Assembly: GCA_951800685.1 (NCBI GenBank)
Contig: CATOJY010000010.1
Location: 29,141-93,140, forward strand
Length of the DNA stretch: 64,000 nucleotides
Direction: 5' to 3'
Source of the DNA: an uncultured Lachnospiraceae bacterium
GTDB taxonomy: Bacteria; Bacillota; Clostridia; Lachnospirales; Lachnospiraceae
The notes beneath the pieces were generated by a model. It ran no database searches and was not told the origin of the DNA. It worked only from the letters and a program-made list of their open reading frames with translations. How positions within the stretch are numbered: the stretch's first letter is position 1; each line of letters begins with the position of its first letter. A program made the translations under genes and the position numbers. Below are positions 1-9,100 of the stretch, piece after piece.

Positions 1-1
1 A

Positions 2-829
2 GGCCTGTTCAATATCGGTGTGTCAGGACAGATGTTGGCCGCCGGTTTCACAGCCACTGTTTTCATCGGCTACTCCGATCTTCCGGCAGTGATCGCCAAG
101 CCATTAGTCATATTGATCGGTTTTCTCATTGGTGCCTTGGCTGGCGCTCTGGTTGGTTTTTTGAAGCATCGTTTCAACATCAATGAAGTGGTGTCTACGA
201 TCATGTTCAACTATATTTTCCAGTATGTTATTAGTTTTCTCATTAACACTTTCTATGTAGACCCTGTTTCAAGGCAGTCTGCTAATGTAAAGCAGGCTGG
301 CAGGTTGACGCTGGTGGATGTGGTTATCGGGGATTATAAGATGGATATCCCCCTGGGGATTCTGGTTGCTGTCGCAGGCATTGCCGTTACGGCTTTCGTC
401 CTGAACAGAACCATTCTTGGCTTCGAGATCAAAGCGGTAGGCAGCAGCATCCGTGCCGCAGAATATGCCGGCATCCGTGTAGGGCGCACAAGAGTGCTGG
501 CTATGATGCTTTCCGGCGGCTTCGCAGGATTGGCTGGTGTCACTTACTATCTTGGCTATTTCGCATCTATACAGCCTAAGGTACTAGTCAGCACAGGATA
601 TGATGCCATCGCTGTTGCGTTGTTAGGCAACAGTTCTCCCATCGGTATCATCTTCTCTTCCTTCCTGATCACAGTCATTTCGAAGGGAAGTACTTATATG
701 AGCTCAACTTCAGGCGTCCAGGCGGAGATTGCTTCCGCGATTACCGGCATCATCCTGCTGTTTTCCGCCTGTGGCGCTTATGTAAGATATAAGGTTAACC
801 GCTGGAAAGACATGAAGGAGGAAATGTAA
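2..829 (+). CDS. BMP/nucleoside-type ABC transporter permease, 5' end cut by window
   Basis: Membrane permease of an importer related to the Firmicute nucleoside system (family of B. subtilis NupP, COG4603 type). The frame is open from base 2, reading GLFNIGVSGQM before the first possible start (GTG at 20), so the true start lies outside the window; 275 residues are visible. Hydrophobic helices fill most of the protein, and the FNIG-x-x-GQM opening and the GLAGVTYYLG segment are typical. Its stop overlaps the start of the next permease by one base (TAATG), so the two are translationally coupled. The ATPase and substrate-binding lipoprotein are presumably upstream. Substrate (nucleosides) is inferred from family only. 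Confidence 0.88.
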   Translation, partial: GLFNIGVSGQMLAAGFTATVFIGYSDLPAVIAKPLVILIGFLIGALAGALVGFLKHRFNINEVVSTIMFNYIFQYVISFLINTFYVDPVSRQSANVKQAGRLTLVDVVIGDYKMDIPLGILVAVAGIAVTAFVLNRTILGFEIKAVGSSIRAAEYAGIRVGRTRVLAMMLSGGFAGLAGVTYYLGYFASIQPKVLVSTGYDAIAVALLGNSSPIGIIFSSFLITVISKGSTYMSSTSGVQAEIASAITGIILLFSACGAYVRYKVNRWKDMKEEM

Positions 830-1788
830 TGAATACGATTATCATAGACGGCCTATCTTTCGCTCTGCCGCTCTTTATCATGGCAATCGGCGGAATCTAC
901 TGTGAGCGCAGCGGCATCACGAATCTGGCAATCGAGGGGCTGCAAGGATTTGGTGCTTTCTGCGGCGCACTGTTCGCAGTCTGTATCGCGCAGTATTTCG
1001 CTGGCAATTCCCCGGTTCCTTTCTATCTGGCAATGCTGTTTGCCTTCCTGGGCGGCATGCTCTTCTCTCTGCTGCATGCTATGTTGTGTATCAAGTTCAA
1101 AGCCAATCAGGTAATCAGCGGTGTCGTGATCAATATTCTGGCTATGGCGCTGACAGAGTTTCTGACCAAACAGATCAATGCCAGCATCTTCGGCGCCGCT
1201 TCCAATAAGTTTGTGCTGGGCGTTTCCGCCCGTATCACCATTCCGGTGCTGTCGAAGATTCCCCTGCTCGGCGCTGTGTTTACAAACCTCTATCCTTTCG
1301 AGATCGTGATCGCCTTGATCGCAGTCGTCGCCTGGTATGTCCTGTACCAGACCCGTTTCGGCCTGCATCTGCGTGCCTGCGGCGACAATCCTCACGCGGT
1401 AGATGCTGCCGGGATCGAAGTGAGCAGAGTCCGCCTCATTGCCGTCATGGCTTCGGGCGCCCTTTCTGGATTGGGCGGCATCTGCTTTGCCTACTCGATC
1501 TCCGCTAACTTTTCATCTAATATCTATTCCGGTTACGGCTATCTGGCGATTGCCGCCCTCATCTTCGGCAACTGGAAGATCATGCCTACGCTGGGGGCCT
1601 GCCTGTTGTTTGGATTTGCCCGTTCCGGCGGCTATGAACTGGTGAAATTCCTGGAGATGCCCAGCAGTTATCAGGACCTGGTGATGGTACTGCCCTATGT
1701 GCTTACGCTGTTGATGCTGATCTTTTTCAGCAAAAAGAATCATTCCCCGAAAGCGCTGGGAGAAATTTACGATAAGGGAGCAAGATAG
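829..1788 (+). CDS. BMP/nucleoside-type ABC transporter permease, second subunit
   Basis: Partner permease (COG1079 type, like NupQ), 319 aa, multi-spanning. The segment ERSGITNLAIEGLQ near residue 26 is the family signature, and LRACGDNPHAVDAAGI near residue 182 is the cytoplasmic coupling loop. It starts on the ATG that overlaps the stop of the first permease and ends the operon, followed by a stem-loop terminator. Together the two subunits should form a heterodimeric membrane channel powered by an ATPase encoded upstream of the window. Confidence 0.9.
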   Translation: MNTIIIDGLSFALPLFIMAIGGIYCERSGITNLAIEGLQGFGAFCGALFAVCIAQYFAGNSPVPFYLAMLFAFLGGMLFSLLHAMLCIKFKANQVISGVVINILAMALTEFLTKQINASIFGAASNKFVLGVSARITIPVLSKIPLLGAVFTNLYPFEIVIALIAVVAWYVLYQTRFGLHLRACGDNPHAVDAAGIEVSRVRLIAVMASGALSGLGGICFAYSISANFSSNIYSGYGYLAIAALIFGNWKIMPTLGACLLFGFARSGGYELVKFLEMPSSYQDLVMVLPYVLTLLMLIFFSKKNHSPKALGEIYDKGAR

Positions 1789-1871
1789 TCTGTTTCCAAT
1801 CCAATCTCCTTACATATCGCAAGTCTGCTTGCGATACTGCTTAATTAGAAAAATCTACCTACCAGACACGA

Positions 1872-1920
1872 AAATAGAGGCGATAAACCCAAGCTGACAT
1901 GCAGGTTTGCCGCCTCTTTT
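1872..1920. terminator. Bidirectional rho-independent terminator
   Basis: Stem AGAGGCG...CGCCTCT extended by AAACC/GGTTT with a loop of about 13 nt, followed by TTTT on the plus strand and preceded by AAAA, which gives a T tract on the minus strand. It separates the plus-strand permeases from the converging gene at 2005-3066. Confidence 0.8.
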
Positions 1921-2004
1921 CTATTGCCTGCCCTCTATGAAAATACTCTGCAGACGTTCAGATCTATACGTAGAATGCCCTGTACCTTGACATTCTCTGA
2001 AAGC

Positions 2005-3066
2005 TTATTGCAACACAAACTCCATGATCACCGGATCGTGGTCCGAATATTGGTAACCAGTATCTACATGCCTGTAAGATTTCACTGTCACATTATCCGA
2101 AACAATAAACCCATCCAGCGTCACTGTATAAGTGGTCTCCTCCTGATAAGGTTCTTCTGCACTCCTACAGGTATTGTGCACTATATCCTCCTGCGTCACA
2201 ACGGTATCATCGATCGCCAGGCGAAATCCCTCCGGCAGGCTTTCTCTTGGAAAAGGGTACGCCCACTGTGGAGCATTGTGTGAAGCTTCCGTTTTCAGAT
2301 TGTGGTTGAAATCTCCGCCGCAGATCACATAATTCCCCTTCTCATAATCTGCCGTCATATCCTCATAGAGCATGGCAAGCTGCCCGGAACGGATCTCATC
2401 ACTGCTGCCGTAAGCTGACATATGCATATTGTACACGCACAACGTCTTTCCTGCCAGAGGAATGCGTGTGATCGAATAACACCGGTCCAGATCCACAAAT
2501 TTGGATAAGGACTCTGAAATCGGCAGGCTTCTGCGCACCGCATCCACGATTTCATCTCTGGAATAAGTCACGATCCCCGCCCGGTTCGCTCCGTGCGGCT
2601 CCCAAGGAGGAAAAAACAGAAAAGGAGAATCATAGTTCTGGGCATAGGCATAATAATATCCTTCTGTGAACTGGTTTAACAGCCCAAGCTCGTCAATATG
2701 GTACGAGCGGGTACCATCTCTGTCCACTTCCTGCACGAGCATAAAATCCGCCTCTTCCTCCCGCATCAAGGTTCCCGCTCCACATACTGCCGCCGCAACA
2801 CTGTCCGCATCCTTCCCCCAGGAAGAACTGCCGCCGTCCATAAAGAAACTATATTCAGGACGATAAGCTCCGAAACCAATATTATATGTCATAATACGAT
2901 AGGATCCTGTCTCAGAACGACTGCTCTCCCCTGAAACTCTCTCGACCCCCAGGATCATTTGATCAGGCAGCCTGTCATAGGCGGCAAAGATATAAATGAC
3001 ATAGAGTGCAGCAAACAGAAGCAATATCATCACAGTAACCGTTATATACTTTACTATTCTTTTCAT
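2005..3066 (-). CDS. Membrane-anchored endonuclease/exonuclease/phosphatase-family protein
   Basis: 353 aa. One N-terminal membrane helix (about residues 7-29) is followed by an EEP (DNase I-like) metal-dependent phosphoesterase domain. Visible motifs: MTYNIGF at the domain start, LVQEVDRDG carrying the metal-binding Glu, GGDFNHN, and C-terminal SDHDPV with the catalytic Asp-His pair. The domain would lie outside the membrane. Substrate is unknown: the family covers nucleases, sphingomyelinases and inositol phosphatases. AAGGAGGG lies upstream of the ATG, with rather long spacing (13 nt). It is monocistronic, between a terminator and a divergent promoter region. Confidence 0.85.
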   Translation of the reverse strand: MKRIVKYITVTVMILLLFAALYVIYIFAAYDRLPDQMILGVERVSGESSRSETGSYRIMTYNIGFGAYRPEYSFFMDGGSSSWGKDADSVAAAVCGAGTLMREEEADFMLVQEVDRDGTRSYHIDELGLLNQFTEGYYYAYAQNYDSPFLFFPPWEPHGANRAGIVTYSRDEIVDAVRRSLPISESLSKFVDLDRCYSITRIPLAGKTLCVYNMHMSAYGSSDEIRSGQLAMLYEDMTADYEKGNYVICGGDFNHNLKTEASHNAPQWAYPFPRESLPEGFRLAIDDTVVTQEDIVHNTCRSAEEPYQEETTYTVTLDGFIVSDNVTVKSYRHVDTGYQYSDHDPVIMEFVLQ

Positions 3067-3406
3067 TCCTAACTATCTTCCCTCCTTACTTTATTCCTCG
3101 TATCTTTTATTATGATCATTATACAGGAAACATATCTGCCTGGTCAAATTGCTACGCTAACTTTCCTCTCGCACGTTTCCTGTTATATCGTTATTTCGTT
3201 TATATTTCTTCAAAAAATGTTTGTAAAATCCATTTGTTTATGCTATGATGTTTCTACACATATCTGGGAATCTAAAGTTCTGATATCACGTCTGCGGCAT
3301 GTCATCTTTTCTGAACGACTCCCTCATATGAATCTTATGGGAGCATGGATCAGACAAGACGCTATGACACAGAGTAAACAATTCAGAATCAAGGAGGTAC
3401 TTGCAG
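3067..3406. other. Intergenic region between divergent genes
   Basis: 340 bases without a convincing gene. It holds a good plus-strand promoter (3221-3249) and a leader of about 150 nt before the coiled-coil gene; the leader contains a CTCCC/GGGAG stem-loop near 3320-3344. An open frame from 3112 overlaps the promoter and the next gene and has no ribosome binding site. Confidence 0.5.
3221..3249 (+). promoter_or_regulatory. Sigma-A-type promoter for the coiled-coil gene
   Basis: -35 TTGTAA at 3221-3226 and -10 TATGAT at 3244-3249 with an ideal 17-nt spacer. Predicted start near 3256. Confidence 0.6.
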
Positions 3407-3766
3407 ATGAACAACGCAGAATTGCTACAAGCCATATCTGACATGATGGAGCAAAAGCTTGATGAAAAGCTGGATCAGAAACTAGACCAGAAATTAGATG
3501 AGAAGTTGGAACCTGTCTATATCCGTCTCGACAAGGTTGATGACAGACTCGACAAGATTGAAAATAGACTCGACATCTTGGAAGTAAAACAGGACAATAC
3601 GATCAAGAAACTGGACAATACGATCAGGAAACTGGACGATACGATCAGGAAACTGGACGATCTTCAACTTGACGTCAAGACTGCCGAAAAAAATATTCAT
3701 AGGCTTCAGGATGAGATGGAAACAGTCATCGAGATCATGAAGCTCAATGAAATGGTCCCACAATAA
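3407..3766 (+). CDS. Small heptad-repeat coiled-coil protein, function unknown
   Basis: 119 aa, highly charged, no signal peptide or membrane segment. After a short head it has a four-residue repeat (KLDE, KLDQ, KLDQ, KLDE), then regular heptads (RLDKVDD, RLDKIEN, RLDILEV, KQDNTIK, KLDNTIR, KLDDTIR, KLDDLQL), predicting one long amphipathic alpha-helix. The ATG at 3407 is chosen because AAGGAGG at 3391-3397 is 9 nt upstream; a TTG at 3401 is too close. The gene stands alone with its own promoter. The pattern resembles tail-fibre-like or scaffold coiled coils and small DUF-type clostridial proteins. I do not recognise a specific family. Confidence 0.8.
   Translation: MNNAELLQAISDMMEQKLDEKLDQKLDQKLDEKLEPVYIRLDKVDDRLDKIENRLDILEVKQDNTIKKLDNTIRKLDDTIRKLDDLQLDVKTAEKNIHRLQDEMETVIEIMKLNEMVPQ
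3593..3655 (+). repeat. Three in-frame 21-nt tandem repeats within the coiled-coil gene
   Basis: Units 3593-3613, 3614-3634 and 3635-3655 read GACAATACGATCAAGAAACT and near-identical copies ending in G; each encodes one heptad. Recent duplication or slippage could change coiled-coil length in whole heptads. Confidence 0.85.
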
Positions 3767-3804
3767 GAAGGCATTCTATCTGCTTTCCATGTAAATCCAT
3801 AAAT

Positions 3805-3842
3805 AAAAGGGAGAAGCCCATAAACCAGATTGGTTTTCTCCC
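3805..3842 (-). terminator. Terminator after ktrA
   Basis: GGGAGAA/TTCTCCC stem extended by GCC/GGT; on the minus strand it is followed by TTTTATTTA. It ends the potassium uptake operon. The plus-strand side has no T tract. Confidence 0.7.
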
Positions 3843-3877
3843 TCCGCTGTCTTTATATTTCCACCGCAGGCCAACCG

Positions 3878-4525
3878 TCAGATGTGGAATACTTTCTGGA
3901 TCTGCCGCATTGTCCCCAGCACCAGCAGGGTCTGACTGGCAGTTATGTCTGTAGACGGCGTGACCGCCAGATTCATCTTACCGTTCTCTTTGAATCCCAT
4001 AATATTGATGCCGTACTTCTTACGGACATCCAGCTCACCGACTGTCTTACCGACCCAATCCGCGGGAACCTGTACCTCGAAGATCGCATGATCGTCATCC
4101 AGTTCTATATAATCAAAAATATGATCTGCACTGTAACGGATCGCTACCCAGTTGGCCAGCTGCTTCTCTGGATAGATAATTTCATCCGCCCCATTCCTCA
4201 GCAGAAACTTCGCATGCACGTCACTGGCCGCCCTGGACACCACCAGTTTCGCTCCCAGCTCCTTGAGCAGCGATGTTGTTTCCAGAGAACTCTGAAAGTC
4301 ATCCCCGATCGCCACAATACAGAAGTCAAAATTCCGAATTCCCAAAGAAGTAAGGAAATCTGGATTGGTGCTGTCTCCGATCTGTGCATTCGTGACAAAT
4401 GGCAGAATCGCATCTACCCGCCCTTCCCTTCTGTCCACTGCCATTACCTGATGGTTAAGCGCATTCAGCTTCTCTGCAATATGCCTGCCGAAACGCCCCA
4501 AACCCACTAACAAAATTGATTTCAT
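3878..4525 (-). CDS. ktrA: Potassium uptake regulatory subunit (KtrA/TrkA family, RCK domain)
   Basis: 215 aa cytoplasmic gating ring subunit of a Ktr-type potassium transporter. The N-terminal RCK_N Rossmann fold has the nucleotide motif GLGRFGRHIAEKL and an acidic residue after the second strand (AVDRR); the C-terminal half (from about residue 135) is an RCK_C domain, the site where c-di-AMP binds in Firmicute KtrA/KtrC (family knowledge). It starts 21 bp after the channel gene's stop, in the same operon. The length matches KtrA (about 220 aa) rather than the double-length proteobacterial TrkA. Confidence 0.92.
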   Translation of the reverse strand: MKSILLVGLGRFGRHIAEKLNALNHQVMAVDRREGRVDAILPFVTNAQIGDSTNPDFLTSLGIRNFDFCIVAIGDDFQSSLETTSLLKELGAKLVVSRAASDVHAKFLLRNGADEIIYPEKQLANWVAIRYSADHIFDYIELDDDHAIFEVQVPADWVGKTVGELDVRKKYGINIMGFKENGKMNLAVTPSTDITASQTLLVLGTMRQIQKVFHI

Positions 4526-4546
4526 ATAAATTTCCTCTCCTTTTCT

Positions 4547-5896
4547 CTATCCAACCATGATCTTTTCCTGCGGGAATTCCGATACATATGGATGTTTTGT
4601 GGATAACGCTGCATACACAATGGTCATTCCACCCACGCGTCCCAAAAACATCAGAACAATCAAGACAACTTTAGATACCACACACAGATCCGGCGTAATC
4701 CCCAACGTAACCCCTACCGTTGCGATAGCAGAAGCTGCCTCAAACAACGCCGGCACAATGGGCATATTTTCCGCACAACCGATCAAAATACCACCCGCCA
4801 GGAACAGACTCAGATACAGGACCAGCACGGTCGCCGCATAGTGTGCTGTATCATTGGGAATTCTCCGGCCGAAAATATGGGCATTCGGCCGGCGGTGGAA
4901 TACCGCGATCGCCGTTGCAAAAAGCACTGCCAAAGTCGTGACCTTCATACCACCTGCCGTAGAACCAGGCGAACCACCCACCAGCATGAGCAGAATCATG
5001 ATCATCTGGCCAGACTGCGTCAGTTTCGTCAGATCTACCGTATTATATCCTGCTGTACGGGTCGTAACCGACTGGAAAAGAGAGGCAAATACCTTCTCAC
5101 CGGTTGACATATCCGCCCATACGGACATTCCAAACTCTTGGAAATAAAAGTAAACCGCCGGAAGAACAATCAAAATGCCTGTCACAGACAGGACCACTTT
5201 GCTCTGCATCCGATACCGGCGCAGATGCAGTTTGTTCCGTTTCACATCATCCCATGTCAGAAAACCAATTCCGCCCACCACGATCAGCAGCATCACGATG
5301 ACATTCACGGCAACGCTGCCCGTGTAAGACGTCAGGGACGAGTAGGGTTCTTTGATTCCCATCAAGTCAAACCCTGCATTGCAGAAGGAGGAAATGGAAT
5401 GGAACACCGCATACCAGATTCCCCTGCCAATGCCAAATTCCGGGACCATAACAGGCAGAAGCGCCAACGCGCCGATGCCTTCTATCACTACAACCATCTT
5501 CAGAATGAAGCCCGTCATCCTTATGATACCGCCCATCTGCGGCGCTGCGATCGCCTCCTGCATAGTGCTTCTCTGCATCAATCCAATCTTTCGTCCCGAA
5601 AGCTTCGTGATAAAGACCGCCACTGTGACCACGCCCAGACCGCCGACCTGGATCAGACCTAAGATTACCGTCTGTCCAAACCACGACCAGTAAGTCGCCG
5701 TATCCTGTGTGATCAGGCCTGTCACACAAGTTGCGGAAGTCGCCGTAAACAACGCATCCAGAAAAGGTGCTCTGCCTGAGCCTGCCCTTGCAAACGGCAG
5801 CATGAGCAGCAGCGTTCCCAAAGCGATCACTCCCATAAATCCCAGCATTATAATCTGGGAAGATGACAATCTTCTTCTTTTCCATCTATTTTTCAT
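4547..5896 (-). CDS. ktrB: Potassium uptake channel subunit (KtrB/TrkH family)
   Basis: 449 aa integral membrane protein with four M1-P-M2 repeats. The four selectivity-filter loops can be read: TATSATCVTGL, SSFCNAGFD, TTRTAGYNTVD and SAIATVGVTLG, each with the conserved Gly. The basic N-terminus (KNRWKRRR) is cytoplasmic. First gene of a ktrB-ktrA operon; import is gated by the adjacent RCK subunit. The KtrB assignment over TrkH rests on length and on pairing with a single-RCK KtrA. Confidence 0.92.
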   Translation of the reverse strand: MKNRWKRRRLSSSQIIMLGFMGVIALGTLLLMLPFARAGSGRAPFLDALFTATSATCVTGLITQDTATYWSWFGQTVILGLIQVGGLGVVTVAVFITKLSGRKIGLMQRSTMQEAIAAPQMGGIIRMTGFILKMVVVIEGIGALALLPVMVPEFGIGRGIWYAVFHSISSFCNAGFDLMGIKEPYSSLTSYTGSVAVNVIVMLLIVVGGIGFLTWDDVKRNKLHLRRYRMQSKVVLSVTGILIVLPAVYFYFQEFGMSVWADMSTGEKVFASLFQSVTTRTAGYNTVDLTKLTQSGQMIMILLMLVGGSPGSTAGGMKVTTLAVLFATAIAVFHRRPNAHIFGRRIPNDTAHYAATVLVLYLSLFLAGGILIGCAENMPIVPALFEAASAIATVGVTLGITPDLCVVSKVVLIVLMFLGRVGGMTIVYAALSTKHPYVSEFPQEKIMVG

Positions 5897-6122
5897 AATC
5901 TTCCAAAATCCTCACACTGCTTACCTTTCTTTCTGCTGTCTGACATACCCCATTCCTCTGCTTAAGACCAGAAGGCCAGCCCATACCAGCCTATAGTATA
6001 TCAACGCTTCCCAGGTACCGCTTATAGTATAATACCTTTTTTCCAATTATACATTGTATAAAATGATGTATCTTCCCGTCTTTCCGGCAAAAATATTGTA
6101 TGAGTTTCCACAATCCCATACC

Positions 6123-9100
6123 TCACAGAGGAATCTCCTCACCCAGCTTAAAGGAATACAGGATCTTCTCTGTATCACGATATCCCGAAAACTGTTCCAA
6201 CGCCTCCGCATAATAATCAAGCTGTACGCGGTACCGTCTGATCAGTTCCTCTGCCGCCCCCACCGCATCTGTCTTATAATCAAGCAGGACATATCTGCCA
6301 TTCTCCTCGAAAAAGACATCAATGATCCCCTGGATCAGTACCGTCTCTTCCTTCGGGAAATCAGTGCTTAGACGAGCCGCCGGCAGTCCCAGGACAAAGG
6401 GCTGCTCTTTGTGGAGTCTTCCCTCACGGGCCGCCTCCCCCATCCGCTTAGCCACATCGCTCTGGAGGAAACGTGCAATCTTGGGTATCGATACTGCTGC
6501 ACCATATTCCTCAGACAGACGTCCATTCTGCCGCATCTGTTCCAGCTGCTCTTTTAAAAGGACGTCTACGGCCTGTTGATCATCTATGACTGCAATAGTC
6601 AATTTTGTAAAATCAAACAATTCCATGACTTTATGGAATGCGCTTCCCCGCATGGAACCAGTGACATTCTCGTCTTTTTCCAAAAAGCTTGGCAGATAGG
6701 GAATCACCGTCTCCTCCTCATACAGGTTGAAAGAAAAGTCAGTTTCTTCCCGCATTCCTGCCATCTTCAATTCTGATACCGTTGTCTTTGTATATAGATT
6801 GCGCAGATTTTCATACGGATAGTGAGCGACAAAACTATCTGACAACCGTGTCATAAGTAAAGCATCTACGTCCTCACCTGGATCAGACAGAAGAAGCTGT
6901 CTTTTTCTCTCTTCCATCCCCACTACCTCTTCCAGCTTCTTTGTAACAATCCCCTCCCAGCCGCATAACTTCACTACAAGACTCATATCCCTTCCATAGA
7001 AAGGAGCATTGCACACTGGCTCTAAACCGCATTCCCTGTAAAATACATCCATGCATCTATTCCGCGCCAGTGCTGCCAGAATCAGTTTTAAGAAACTTCC
7101 CTGGCCAGTCAGCACATCATAAGGCAGCAGCTTCTGTTTCTTATACCAGATTGGCATCAAGGATAACGCTGTCTTTTCCGGCGACTTCACCGTGCCTGTA
7201 AGGATCAGTTTTTCTTTCGCACGCGTCATCGCCACATACAGGATCCGCATCTCCTCCGCCAGATTATCCACCTTCATCTTCTCCGCTATGACATTGCGCC
7301 GCAGATCCCTGTTTCTTACGCGCCGCTCCAGATCCACATAATCCACACCGATGCCTGCATCAAGATCCAACACCAGATGGGCACTTAGATCTCTTGTCTG
7401 AAACCTCTTTGCAAGCCCCGATACGAAGCAGACTGGAAATTCTAACCCTTTACTCTTATGAATGCTCATGATCCGCACAACATCCGCATTTTCATCCTGC
7501 AGGCCAGCCTCGCCATAATCCACTTCATACTTTTCCAGTTGTTCCATATAGCGCAGGAAATGATATAATCCGAAATAGCTGGTCTTTTCATACTCCGCCG
7601 CCTTGACCAGAAGCATCTCCACATTCGCTCTGCGTTTGTTGCCTTCCGGCTTGACTGCTACATAATTCAAATATCCTGTATCCCTCAGGATCATCTGCAG
7701 AAGTTCCTGCACCGAAAAATACACCGAAAACTCCCGGTAACCGTTCACCATGGACAGAAAAGAAGCGATCTTCCCTGTGACTTCACCATCCATCCCTGCA
7801 GCATCCTCCCCTGTCTCATGCACTCTGTCCATCCATGCCTGCAAAGTGTCATACAAGTACCTCTTCTTCGGAGCGGACGCCCGGATCAGCGCGATCTCTT
7901 CCTCCCCGAATCCCCCCAGATAGGAATGCAGCACCCCGTAGAGCGGAATGTCCTGCAGAGGGTTATCCAGAATCTGCAGGAAATGCAGCAGCTCCTGGAC
8001 TTCGCTGGATGCAAAATACCCTGTCCGCGATGTCATATGCACCGGGATGCCATCCCCCTCCAGTACCCGCTTAAAGACCTCATCCCAGCCAGACGTTGTG
8101 CGCAGCAGAATGACAATATCCCTGTAAGCCAGCCGGCGCAGCAAGCCGCTGTCTTTATCTGTCACCTGGAAGGTTCGCATAAGTTCCCTTATCCTCGACG
8201 TGACGGCATACGCCTCCTGTTCTTTGGCCGTCAAACGCTCCCCATCGTCTTCCGCCTGACTGTCAATCCCTTCACCGCCGCCCTGCAGATCTTCTGCCTG
8301 TTCCGATTCCGCCACAAGTAATAATTCTGTCGCATTCGGCGTACCCCCGTCCGTATCGGGCGCATCCGCCTCCTGTACTGGATAATCTGCCCCAGGATGC
8401 AGCGCCGCCAGATCATCATACACAATCCCACCCACATCCTGTCCCATAATCTGCTCAAAAACCGTATTGACCGTATTCAGCACTTCCCTGCGGCTGCGGA
8501 AATTCTGGTGCAGATCAATCTTCCGTGCCATCTCCCCTGCCTCTGTCTCTTCTTGCTGCCCGTAAGCCGCATACTTCTCCAGAAATAGCTCCGGCCTTGC
8601 CAGACGAAATTTATAGATGCTCTGTTTCACATCCCCTACCATGAACCGATTGTATCTGCCCTCTTCCTCGCCGGAAATACAGGACAGAATATATTCCTGC
8701 ACAAGATTGCTGTCCTGGTACTCATCGATGAGGATCTCATGGAAATGGCTGCGGTATTCCAACGCTGTCTCCGTCGGTTTGCACGCTCCCCCTTCATCCT
8801 GCCGTACTAGGATTGACAAGGCAAAATGTTCTATATCATCGAAATCCAGAATATTCTTATCCCGCTTCTTTGCATCAAACATCCTTTTAAAGGCAAGCGT
8901 CAGATCCACCAAGGCGCCCACCGCCTTCCAGCAGATCTCTATCTGCCCTAAAACCTGCTCTCTGCTTCGGAAGAAATATTTCTTCTGCAGATCCCCCAGC
9001 TGCTCTTTCACCTCTGCACGGATACCTTTTACTGCCTCCCGTTTGATCACGGAAACTGTCTCATCCTTTTTCGATGGCAGTCTGCCGAACCTGATTGTCC

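Noticed and set aside
3112..3441. Open frame of 109 codons upstream of the coiled-coil gene
   Set aside because: It spans the predicted promoter, overlaps the coiled-coil start out of frame and has no ribosome binding site or recognisable domain.
3593..3655. CRISPR-like direct repeats
   Set aside because: The units are contiguous without spacers and are in-frame heptad codons of a coiled-coil gene.
5897..6122. c-di-AMP (ydaO-type) riboswitch before ktrB
   Set aside because: The 226-nt upstream region was read for it because of the potassium genes, but no matching stem pattern could be recognised.
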